Of a stretch of 41,307 nucleotides of DNA, positions 35,801 to 41,307 are shown one piece after another (within the stretch, counting starts at the first letter, position 1; each line of letters starts with the position of its first letter). Source of the stretch: Calothrix sp. MO_192.B10 (GTDB taxonomy: Bacteria > Cyanobacteriota > Cyanobacteriia > Cyanobacteriales > Nostocaceae). The notes below the pieces were generated by a model. That model had not been told where the DNA came from. It saw only the letters and a list, made by a program, of their open reading frames with translations, and did not search any database. Location: assembly GCA_030065055.1 (NCBI GenBank), contig JASJDS010000044.1:1-41307 (forward strand), written 5' to 3'. The position numbers and the translations under genes are program-made.

Positions 35801-38800
35801 GTATAGTATCCTTCGTTTAACCCCTCAAAATTGACCATTCCCGTCTCATCAGTGGTCACTCTTGCTACTTCTTCTTGAGTAAAGTAGTCCCGTAAAACAA
35901 CTGTTGCATCGCTTAATTTGGGTGAACCTTCAGCAAAGTAGAATAATTCATCAACAACATTAACCGATAAATTCCCTGTTGCTTCGCTCACTGCACGGAA
36001 ATTAAACCCAAGGGATAAATCTCCATCATTTCCTGCTGCATCAAAGACAATATTACCCGTATATTCAGTTAACGCTAAATTACTATCAGGAGTTAACGAT
36101 AAGGTAACATTAGTTGACTCTCCCGGTGCTAAAGATTCAATGGTGTCTGCGGTGGCTAAACTTAACCAAGGTGCATCGGGTAACAAAACTTGAATATCAT
36201 TAGCAACTGCACCCCCTTGGTTAGTTAACTCAACTTCCACAAAGGTTTGCTCTCCCCGTAACATCCCACTAGTAATTTGACTGGTATCCGCTACTAAACG
36301 GGGGACAATGCGCTCTAAATTAACTGAAACGGGTAAACTAGCGGTAACACCTTCTGCACTGGTGAGGTTGATATTAAAAGTATCCCGAGTAATTAAAGAA
36401 TCATTGGGAGCGGTAATAGTGTAGCTAATAGTATTAGTACTATCCCCAGCTAAATCTGTAGGTAAATTAACCTGCACATCCCAATTATCAGGTAAGCTGG
36501 TGACATCGTAAGTAAATCCTGTTAACGCCGTATCTGTGAGGTTTTCTAACCCTACTGATGCTGTAAAAGGAGTATCGGCAATAATTTTATGATTCGCTTG
36601 ATTACTATCTAACCTTGTCCCTAAAACCGTAAAACTGTCTTCATAACCCACATCTTCCCCAGCATTATCAGGGAAGGATGCACGAATATTAAAGGTTCCC
36701 CCTTCTCCTGGTAAGGGAGTGAAGGAACGGAAAAAGTTACCATCCCCATCAGTAAACCCACTTAATTCACGGGTAAACCCATTATTCTCAATCTCAATGG
36801 TGACAAATTCAAAGGGAATGGGGGAATTATCTTCATTACTGCGTGCAAACCCTTCGAGAATAATGCTTTCCCCTGCTATTCCTACTTCTGTACTGGTAGA
36901 AACTTCTGCACTGTAAGCAGGAACAACGGTAAAGGGATTGATAACAGTGTTATTATTTTCTCCTAATCCAGTTCCTTCATCAATTTGACTATCTGCATCC
37001 GTGGTAGCAATGAGATAATATTCTCCAGGGGTTTGGGGATTGAAATAACTGACATTACGTTCGTAAAATTGTCCGACTTGAATATCCGCAGTAATTTCAA
37101 ATTCGGTTAACAGTTCATCGTTTGCATCCAGTTTATTATCGGTAGAAAGATAAACCCTATCTGTCCAAGTTCCTGAAAGATTTTGTAATCCTTGATTTTC
37201 TACTTTATAAGTAAACTGTGCTTGCTGTCCTGTATAAGCAGGAGAGTCTGCATTTAACTGGGTAATGGTTAAATCAGGAACTTCAATATCACTAACATCT
37301 AGGGTGACTTCTCCACTATTTAACCCTGTTGCTGACGCGCTAATAGTAACGGGTTGACTTCCATCACTCACCCCGTCACTTACCCCAGTAATAATAGCTG
37401 TAACAGAGGTTTCCCCAGCTTCAATGGTAACGGTTGCAGGTACAGTTGCTTCGGTGGTGTCGCTGGAGGTTAAATTAACAGTTAATGCTTCTGTGGTGTC
37501 TGTATTGCGGGTAATGGTTGCAGTTGCAGTTCCCGTTTCTGCAATAATACTACGGTCAATTTCTACCGTTAAACTGGGACTTTCATCGTCGATGATATCT
37601 AAGGTAGTTGTGACTGCTTTATTACTAATTGCAATACTTGTTTCTTCATACAGGGGTGTGGCGGTAATAGCGATAGTTTGATTTCCGTTTAAATCCCCAT
37701 TATCAATTGCTTCAACTTCAAAGGTAGCAGATGCTTGATTTGCTGCAATAGTAACCGTATCCGGGAGAATAACCCCATCACTACCAGTAAGTTGTACTGT
37801 CAAAGGACGATTTGCAATTACATCACGGGTAATGGTTGCAGTCGCAATCCCTCCGTTTTCAGAGATTTCTGTTTGATTGAGATTAAGAGTTAAATTAACC
37901 GTATCATTGTTAATTACAGAAATTTCATCTGCATCACTAATAAATCCTGGTGCTGTAGCAATTAAAGTGACATTTTGAACTGTGTCAATTAAGGTATCAT
38001 CAACAATGGTTAAATCAACGGTAACGGAAGATTCTCCTACAGGAATTGTTACTGTTGCTGGAGTTGTGATTTCGCTGTTATCACTACTTGCCAGAGATAC
38101 TTCTAAAGCGGTATCAGTAGGAGTATTACGGGTAATGGTTGCTGTAACAGTCCCGTCGCTTTCATTAACAGAATTAGCCGCAATATCAACAGTTAATTCA
38201 GGTTTAAAGTCATTGTCAATGATGGTGAGAACTGTTGTATTTTGTTCTCCAATACTCACACCACCAGTAGGATTACTCAGGGAAAGGTTGATGGTTTCAT
38301 CAGTTTCTAAGATGGCATCATCAACAATGGGAATGTTTACAGTTTTGCTGGTTTCTCCATCCGCAAAATTAACGGTAATGGGGTTATTTACATAGTCACT
38401 TCCAGCAGTTGCAGTTCCATTGCTGGGAGTTACCCGAACGCTAACTGCACCATCGCTACCTCCGGTACGGTTGATGGTGACAGCAGCAATGGCTTCTCCG
38501 TTTTCATTAACGCTAAAGTTAGTCTGGCTAAATTCCAATACCCCAGGAACTGCATCATCGTCCAAAATTGTTACCGTTGCTGTTCCATTATTCCCCAAGG
38601 TTGCACCATTAGTTGGTGGGGTGAGTGCAAGGTTAAAGCTGTGGGTGTCTTCAAACAAACTGTCATCAACAATGGGGATATCAACAGTTGCTTGGGTTTG
38701 TCCATCTATAAAGGTAACGGGGATGGGGGAATTATTGGTATAGTCATCGGGTGAGGAAGCACTATCATCGGTTAACACAACTGTGGTATTAACTTCTCCT

Positions 38801-41307
38801 TCACTTCCCTCAGTGCGGTTGATGGTAATTGTCACCGTTCCCATGTCTTCATTAACGGTGTAGTTACCTTGGCTAAAAGTTAATATTCCCGGATTGTCAT
38901 CATCAACAATAGTTAAATTAGCACTGGTTTGAGTTCCTAAAGTAGCCCCATTGCTGGGATTACTCAAGGTTAAATTTATCGTTTTATCAACTTCTATAAT
39001 TTCGTCATCAATCAGGGGAATATTAATAACTTTGCTCGTTTCCCCATCAGCAAAATTGACAGTAACAGACTCTTGGCTATAGTCTTCTCCTAATATCCCA
39101 CCACTGAGAGAAACAGTAACACTAACCTCTCCATCACTACCATTTGTGCGAATTAATGAAACCCCTGTAATTGGTGTTCCATCTTCTTTGACACTAAAAC
39201 TTGTATTCTCAAAGGCAATTGTCCCTGGCTTTTCATTCTCAATAATTGTTAAACTGGCAGTTGTTTGAGTGCCTAATGTTGCGCCACCTGTAGGACTATT
39301 TAGGGTTAGATTGAGTGTTTCATCACCTTCATAAATGGTGTCGTCAACAATGGGAATTGTAATTGTTTTAGTAGTCTCCCCATTCGCAAAAAGAACTGGA
39401 ATAGATTCCGCACTATAATCATTAGGATAGGTTGCTGTATCATTGCTAAGTTGGATATTTACTCCCACAAATCCTTCGCTACCATTAGTGCGTTGAATAG
39501 TGACAGCAGCAACCGGTGTTCCATCTTCATTTACGCTATAGGTTGATGCAGTAAAAGATAAAACACCAGCTAAAGCATCATCAACATTAGAGATATTAAT
39601 TGTAATATTTCGTTCGTAGGATAAACCACTGCTATCAGTTGTTTGTACCCGAATAATGTGTTGAGTATTGGTTTCGTAATCTAGCAGTCCACCATTAGCA
39701 ACAACTATCTGATTCCCATCTAAGGCAAAGCGTCCATCAGCATCATTCAGCAGGGTATAAGTGTGGGTATCGTTAGTATTAAAATCAGCGGAACTGAGAG
39801 TACCAATTAAAGTATTATCAGCACTATTTTCTGCAACAGTGTTATTACTGATAAAAATAGAGTAGGGGGCGCGATTGATAACATTTATAACAAAGGTATC
39901 GCTAACTGAGGCATTATTTTGATCCGTTGCTGTAACCTTAATTTCATATTGCCCAGCACTCTCAATGGAGGGTGTACCACTAAAAGTTCTATCATTAAAA
40001 GTTAACCAACTGGGTAAGGGACTACCATCAGCCAAGGTTGCAGAATATGTGAGAAAGTCACCCAAATCTACATCTTGGAAGGCGCTGGCTGAAATTGTAT
40101 AGTTAGAAGAACGATTGCTGTAAATATTGACATTTGGAATGGGATTTACCAATGTTGGCTCATCATTCACCGAGTTAATAGTGAAGGAGACAGTTGAGGG
40201 ATCATCTGCGTAAGCTGTACCATCAGAACCATTCCAAGTAAACCCAGCAGTACCATTAAAATTGTCATTGGGGACAAAGGTCAAGTTTTCAAGATCCCCT
40301 AAGGAAATTTCTTGATCTGCGGTGACGAGATTATCCCCAAGCTTTAATACACCATTACTAGGTAAAAGGAGAATTTTGACAGTGGCTAGGGGTGAACCAC
40401 TGCTGCTAGTGAAGGCATTGGCAAAGTCTGTAGCTGTAAAAGTAATAACTTCATCTTCATCCGCTGCTTTGGTAATATTACTCACAATGTTGATAGCATC
40501 AACATCAACAACCCAAAGCTCAACACCGTGAGTTAGGTCATCCGCAGTGAAGTAAAGTTTACCATTGCTGTAAGTGAGATTACCCGGATTAGAATTACCG
40601 CTACCAACTCGAATATCTTTGAGGAAAACTGGACTGCCCGTAGTTGGATCTAGCTTCCATAGCTCTCTACCAGTATAGGTTTCGCCATCATAGCCATTTG
40701 CTGTAAAATAGAGCGTACCATTGGCATTCGTCAAATTGGTGGGAGAAGAACTACCCCTACCAGAGACAATATCGATAACGTTAGGAGTCCCGGTAGCGGA
40801 GTCAATCTTCCATAACTCATAACCCAGATAATTACTATCATTGTATCCATATGCTGTGAAGTAGAGTGTGCCATTGATATCGGTTAAATTAGCCGGAGAT
40901 GAACCACCGCTACCTAAATCTATCCGTGTGGGAGTACCACTAGCATCAATCTTCCACAGTTCATAACCATTAGTTGGGTCATAGGCCTGGAAGTAAAGTA
41001 TACCGTTGACATTGGTTAAATTACTGGGCGAAGAACTACCGCTATCAGAATTAATATCTATAACTTCAGGATTGCCGGTGGTGGGGTTAATTCGCCATAA
41101 TTCTATGCCATTAGTAGCATTATTAGCTGTAAAATAGAGAACACTACCAACATTGATAAAGTTACTAACACCAGAGCTATTAGCACCAGGATAAATTTCT
41201 AGCTGAACCGTCCCATCGGTAGTACCATCACTCTTCCAAAGTTCTATACCATTAGTACCATCATTGGCAGTGAAGTAGAGAGTACCATTGACATTGTAAA
41301 GGTTACT
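26869..41307 (-). CDS. Giant modular RTX protein with subtilisin domain (5' end outside window)
   Basis: The frame is open from the right window edge to TAA at 26869, at least 4812 codons. A TTG at 40732-40734 is not the start: ELWK repeats continue upstream in the same frame. N to C, with approximate bases: ELWK/LYFTA repeats (41307-40500); Ig- and cadherin-like modules (40480-39580); four Calx-beta (39580-38190); further Ca-binding-type beta modules (38190-37260); CARDB (37290-36900); mixed beta modules with a proline run (36900-33800); four SbsA-like Ig modules (33800-32300); SdrD B-type module (31790-31500) and Calx-beta (31470-31060); S8 protease (30970-30050) with Asp in VIIDTGID, His in GHGSH and Ser in [12 protein letters not shown]-like and putative-Ig modules (29890-27690); RTX nonapeptides (27690-27230). 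Most likely type I secreted, acting as an adhesin or surface protease. Confidence 0.93.
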   Translation of the reverse strand, partial: SNLYNVNGTLYFTANDGTNGIELWKSDGTTDGTVQLEIYPGANSSGVSNFINVGSVLYFTANNATNGIELWRINPTTGNPEVIDINSDSGSSSPSNLTNVNGILYFQAYDPTNGYELWKIDASGTPTRIDLGSGGSSPANLTDINGTLYFTAYGYNDSNYLGYELWKIDSATGTPNVIDIVSGRGSSSPTNLTNANGTLYFTANGYDGETYTGRELWKLDPTTGSPVFLKDIRVGSGNSNPGNLTYSNGKLYFTADDLTHGVELWVVDVDAINIVSNITKAADEDEVITFTATDFANAFTSSSGSPLATVKILLLPSNGVLKLGDNLVTADQEISLGDLENLTFVPNDNFNGTAGFTWNGSDGTAYADDPSTVSFTINSVNDEPTLVNPIPNVNIYSNRSSNYTISASAFQDVDLGDFLTYSATLADGSPLPSWLTFNDRTFSGTPSIESAGQYEIKVTATDQNNASVSDTFVINVINRAPYSIFISNNTVAENSADNTLIGTLSSADFNTNDTHTYTLLNDADGRFALDGNQIVVANGGLLDYETNTQHIIRVQTTDSSGLSYERNITINISNVDDALAGVLSFTASTYSVNEDGTPVAAVTIQRTNGSEGFVGVNIQLSNDTATYPNDYSAESIPVLFANGETTKTITIPIVDDTIYEGDETLNLTLNSPTGGATLGTQTTASLTIIENEKPGTIAFENTSFSVKEDGTPITGVSLIRTNGSDGEVSVTVSLSGGILGEDYSQESVTVNFADGETSKVINIPLIDDEIIEVDKTINLTLSNPSNGATLGTQTSANLTIVDDDNPGILTFSQGNYTVNEDMGTVTITINRTEGSEGEVNTTVVLTDDSASSPDDYTNNSPIPVTFIDGQTQATVDIPIVDDSLFEDTHSFNLALTPPTNGATLGNNGTATVTILDDDAVPGVLEFSQTNFSVNENGEAIAAVTINRTGGSDGAVSVRVTPSNGTATAGSDYVNNPITVNFADGETSKTVNIPIVDDAILETDETINLSLSNPTGGVSIGEQNTTVLTIIDNDFKPELTVDIAANSVNESDGTVTATITRNTPTDTALEVSLASSDNSEITTPATVTIPVGESSVTVDLTIVDDTLIDTVQNVTLIATAPGFISDADEISVINNDTVNLTLNLNQTEISENGGIATATITRDVIANRPLTVQLTGSDGVILPDTVTIAANQASATFEVEAIDNGDLNGNQTIAITATPLYEETSIAISNKAVTTTLDIIDDESPSLTVEIDRSIIAETGTATATITRNTDTTEALTVNLTSSDTTEATVPATVTIEAGETSVTAIITGVSDGVSDGSQPVTISASATGLNSGEVTLDVSDIEVPDLTITQLNADSPAYTGQQAQFTYKVENQGLQNLSGTWTDRVYLSTDNKLDANDELLTEFEITADIQVGQFYERNVSYFNPQTPGEYYLIATTDADSQIDEGTGLGENNNTVINPFTVVPAYSAEVSTSTEVGIAGESIILEGFARSNEDNSPIPFEFVTIEIENNGFTRELSGFTDGDGNFFRSFTPLPGEGGTFNIRASFPDNAGEDVGYEDSFTVLGTRLDSNQANHKIIADTPFTASVGLENLTDTALTGFTYDVTSLPDNWDVQVNLPTDLAGDSTNTISYTITAPNDSLITRDTFNINLTSAEGVTASLPVSVNLERIVPRLVADTSQITSGMLRGEQTFVEVELTNQGGAVANDIQVLLPDAPWLSLATADTIESLAPGESTNVTLSLTPDSNLALTEYTGNIVFDAAGNDGDLSLGFNFRAVSEATGNLSVNVVDELFYFAEGSPKLSDATVVLRDYFTQEEVARVTTDETGMVNFEGLNEGYYTLEVRAEDHDTFRQTVQIGAGETETIESFLSKETVKYTWTVTETEIQDQYDIQVESVFETDVPIPTVTIDNPVIDLAELTVVGQVMQVEMTFTNHGLIAAKDLSLFFEEHPFYTVEPLINNIDSLEAKSSITVPIRITLTGNFDTLDTSSGELSTSSGSIIPCILNGLMYFAYLCGSQDIIKTKNFVAKNAIGNCGGLPDIGIPSDDLPRSDNNNGDGDPPPPPPRHTPIVYNVDSLCPGPVTSSTSTDSLTEEIHSANADNSVCASVRISIDQDAVMTRSAFLGTLEIENGHDDISLEDISVILEIRDENGNIVDPALFGIENPVLNGLNAVDGTGFLGADSTGSAEWTIIPTGNAAPNTPTVYSIGGSLSYTENEQLVTVPLLSTSITVNPQAELTVDYFHQRDVFGDDPFTDATEVSEPFSLAVLVQNNGFGDARNLSITSAQPEIVDNEKGLLIDFDIIGSQINGEGIEPTLKVDFGNIEAGGTAVGEWLFKSSLQGKFIDYEATFEHVNNLGNPELSLIKEVNIHELIHIVQADGDGLSDFLVNDIEDDNFYPDTLYFTNGSTAPVTAIDEVTVDAPVNIFDLEANITLAATTGWNYIVLDDPANGQFQIDKIVSSDGTEINPENIWRTDRTFPATGRPIYENKLHFLDFDSTGNYTIIYDSNDNAPPQVREIIDVEPNPRDIPVESLTVVFTEAIRANTFDYQDLSLTLDGGNNLITNGVTISQIDPITFQINNLTGITGNIGQYQLSVDATGIEDLAGNAGAGSVNENWLFTGERPTVESIEGFTSNLLTTPIDTFNVTFTEIINPASFDYTDITLTRNEGGNLVNDSIVITQINGTTYSVSNLTQFTNVEGDYELLVTANNIQDTDNNNGIGGKGFTWVLDNTAPTLTNIDDVTSPRNTAISSIEVSFDQAINPETFDYQDITFTLTQEGASIAPLQVDDVTIEKRNETTYTIKGLTFLQDTEGEYTLTVNGAGIEDNAGNATTNSLSSNWELDLTPPLLATNIQVSATPITTSDLTPASATFATLNQYGQYRVNSQNITITGDLPEENLQVYFKDVTTGENLGQATVTGTSFTGDIQLSGAGSRTVELSIEDRAGNSTTGTVDIFADVTQPVILEFLNVPQTSTSDPVNSIDVRFSEQIDLTTFDKSDITFTRDGETLTLSDTVTIEYLSGTTYRISGLESLTNTPGTYSFQVDATTIQDNAGNNGTEAKSATFNIAAPATPGVSITQTGGTTNVTEGGATDTYNIVLDTQPTSTVTITLNLGNQITANTTTLTFDDTNWNQPQTITVSAINDTTPEGTQTNTISHSISSDDTDYNNITLPDITVNIGDDDAEIYGMQWHDLDGDGIKEDNEPGLAGWTVYIDANNNGELDTGEISTITDAEGNYSFTNLRPDTYTVAQILQDGWQQTYPGVEVTTTAANIPLAIPTLEPHIPQPDSQIQLNLSASEYTVTENGNAITQVIVTRTGDTSSPVSATLTLSDGTAEGCACAPSSTRTDFNYRSILITFAENEVSKVIPVENALFANSNAIRIRNDDKVEGEEYFTIELTNPSENVTIGNQSSAKVIIIDDESPSDITDENTTSSPSPSTIISSSGNTNATNLINLDDFWADSRFSNIKGQEYATVIIDTGIDVDHPFFGTDSNGDGISDRIIYQYDFADNDIDASDVNGHGSHVSSILASGDSTYTGIAPSADIIALKVFKDNGSGYFSDLEESLQWVINNADTYNIASVNLSLGDEQNWNTATSRYGIGDELAALYGMGIIVVAASGNNFQQFGSVQGLAYPAIDPSVLAVGAVWSDTDKIADFSQRHETETDIFAPGIPLTGADASGGTKTLGGTSQAAPHIAGIAVLAQQLAVETLGRKLTVSEFSQLLATTGVIINDGDDEIDSVSNTGLDFPRVDMLALAEAILTFNSEAPDSGTTDTNSNSSDDPLYLPSDSLPLAHTVTLSSGEVVTDLDFGNQQLNQAPVLEINNGLTVDEQATATITNVELQVTDSDNSAAEITYIITDLGDNGTLTLDGVELAVNDTFTQEDIDNGLLSYVHNGSETTSDSFSFNITDGAGNTIDNTIFNITVNPVNDAPTLENALVDQTATEDSTFNFTIPANTFSDVDTGDVLSYTATLSDGSPLPTWLTFDAATLTFNGTPGNGDVGSLNIQVTATDTEGATVSDTFAITVGNVNNAPTLENAIANQTATEDSAFNFTLPENTFSDVDTGDVLSYTAILSDGSPLPTWLSFNPSTRTFSGTPDNGDVGSLNVKVTATDSAGATVSDTFAITVDNVNDAPTLENAIANQTATEDSAFNFTIPENTFSDVDTGDILSYTATLADGSPLPTWLTFNPTTRTFSGTPDNSDVGSLNVKVTTTDSAGATVSDTFAITVDNVNDAPTLENAIANQTATEDSAFNFTIPANTFSDVDAGDVLSYTATLADGSPLPTWLTFDPTTRTFSGTPDNGDVGSLNVKVTTTDSAGATISDTFVLTVNTSSNGTNEPPVLVNNEVLTLNEGASGTIADTVLQVTDTDNIAEEITYTVINLTDNGSLVLSGTALTFESTFTQEEINNGLLTYVHDGSETTSDSFSFNVTDGAGNTIDSTIFNITVNPVNDAPTLENALGDQTATEGESFNFTIPANTFADVDDASLSYALADGTILPSGLTFDPTTATFSGTPTDTASGIYDITVTATDASTASISDTFTLTVLNPVNIVNGTSDSETLPGTDGDDIFDAGAGNDTVNGGNGNDIIDGGRGSDRLKGGPGDDTYILDSRRDVVIEAPGEGTDTVQSSANHTLIANVENLILTGTANTRGTGNDLDNSIKGNSGNNSLKGLGGNDTLVGGAGDDTLLGGAGDDLLEGGEGLDSFLFGSGSAFNSSAFGVDSISDFTKGEDKIALSKASFTALSSAVNTNLLESEFATINVTAAEEVLVAGVSSASIVYNQGTGNIVYNQNGESSGLGSGEIFATLTGTTTPTLDANDFFVQA
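27230..27690 (-). other. RTX calcium-binding repeats of the giant protein
   Basis: Glycine/aspartate nonapeptides such as [20 protein letters not shown] and, after a spacer, [21 protein letters not shown] form two blocks. Such repeats fold on binding calcium outside the cell and precede the C-terminal type I secretion signal. Confidence 0.88.
28330..29550 (-). repeat. Four tandem 303-bp repeats coding for putative-Ig modules
   Basis: Units of exactly 101 codons ([20 protein letters not shown] ... TFAITVDNV) follow each other, with phase-identical positions at 28574, 28877, 29180 and 29483. The two leftmost are almost identical over long stretches, which points to recent duplication or gene conversion. 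Confidence 0.88.
30050..30970 (-). other. Subtilisin (S8) protease domain of the giant protein
   Basis: The Asp ([15 protein letters not shown]), His ([13 protein letters not shown]), oxyanion Asn (VVAASGNN) and Ser ([13 protein letters not shown]) motifs are all present in order with normal spacing, so the domain should be catalytically competent. A substrate is not predictable; self-processing of the giant protein is one option. Confidence 0.9.
32970..32997. repeat. GC-rich palindromic repeat inside the giant gene
   Basis: GTAGGGGCGCAATGCTTGCG with CCCTCTTG matches the intergenic palindromes at 4360-4384 and 16487-16510 (GTAGGGGCGCATTGCGTGCG). It is read in frame as EGASIAPLQ. Confidence 0.6.

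Noticed and set aside
27011-40531. Many plus-strand frames of 60-171 codons opposite the giant gene
   Set aside because: Antisense shadows of strongly biased Thr/Asp/Gly-rich codons; they repeat with the 303-bp period of the sense modules and have no ribosome sites.
1-41307. tRNA, rRNA or riboswitch genes
   Set aside because: I looked in the gene-free stretches for cloverleaf ends or known riboswitch cores and saw none that I could support by eye.

Overview
The window is chromosomal DNA from a cyanobacterium, most likely a filamentous heterocystous (Nostocales-type) strain. The reasons are frequent GCGATCGC (HIP1-like) octamers, heptanucleotide tandem repeats of the STRR type, and cyanobacterium-specific genes: a Psb34/Ssl1498-type photosystem II protein, an InrS-type nickel sensor, a DUF928 protein paired with a CHASE2 protein, and a PEP-CTERM protein. 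The assignment rests on reading the sequence; no database search was run.

Layout. 1-235 is the right end of a TnpB (IS200/IS605-group) element cut by the window edge. It ends 5 bases before the stop codon of a convergent CHASE2-GGDEF-EAL cyclic-di-GMP enzyme (240-2816, minus), with a DUF928 secreted protein upstream (3077-3811, minus). A 0.9 kb repeat mosaic separates these from a YaaW-like protein (4712-5554) and an O-antigen-ligase-like polytopic membrane protein (6004-7485). A complete CUT1 sugar ABC transporter follows: binding lipoprotein, two permeases and ATPase (7766-12377). Next come 1.6 kb of relic transposon and palindromic repeats, a small six-cysteine secreted protein (13982-14371) and a convergent Hsp70-like ATPase (14393-15994).

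From 16.0 to 16.9 kb there is a second repeat mosaic that is an inverted relative of the 4.2-4.6 kb one. It is followed by psb34, with a promoter and an HLR1-like RpaB site, then a conserved 65-residue protein and a terminator, and Lon protease (17675-20203). A minus-strand block holds a DSP-type phosphatase, a methyltransferase, a VanZ-like protein and an 86-residue protein of unknown function (20430-22726). A further repeat island (22727-23937) contains a MITE inserted in another repeat. An M50 site-2 protease with CBS domains (23938-25062, minus) is divergent from an InrS-like nickel-responsive repressor (25306-25719). The right-hand 15 kb codes for surface or secreted proteins: a PEP-CTERM protein and one giant gene (26869 to beyond 41307, minus, at least 4812 codons). 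The giant gene has ELWK repeats, Calx-beta, CARDB, Ig/cadherin-like modules, a subtilisin domain and C-terminal RTX repeats.

The less usual content is mostly in the repeats. Heptad arrays supply a start codon for one gene and the stop codon for another. Two coding sequences carry repeat-derived in-frame insertions. A 141-bp TA-flanked MITE can be compared with its own empty site elsewhere in the window. A 297-bp element looks like an internally deleted IS1634-type transposon.
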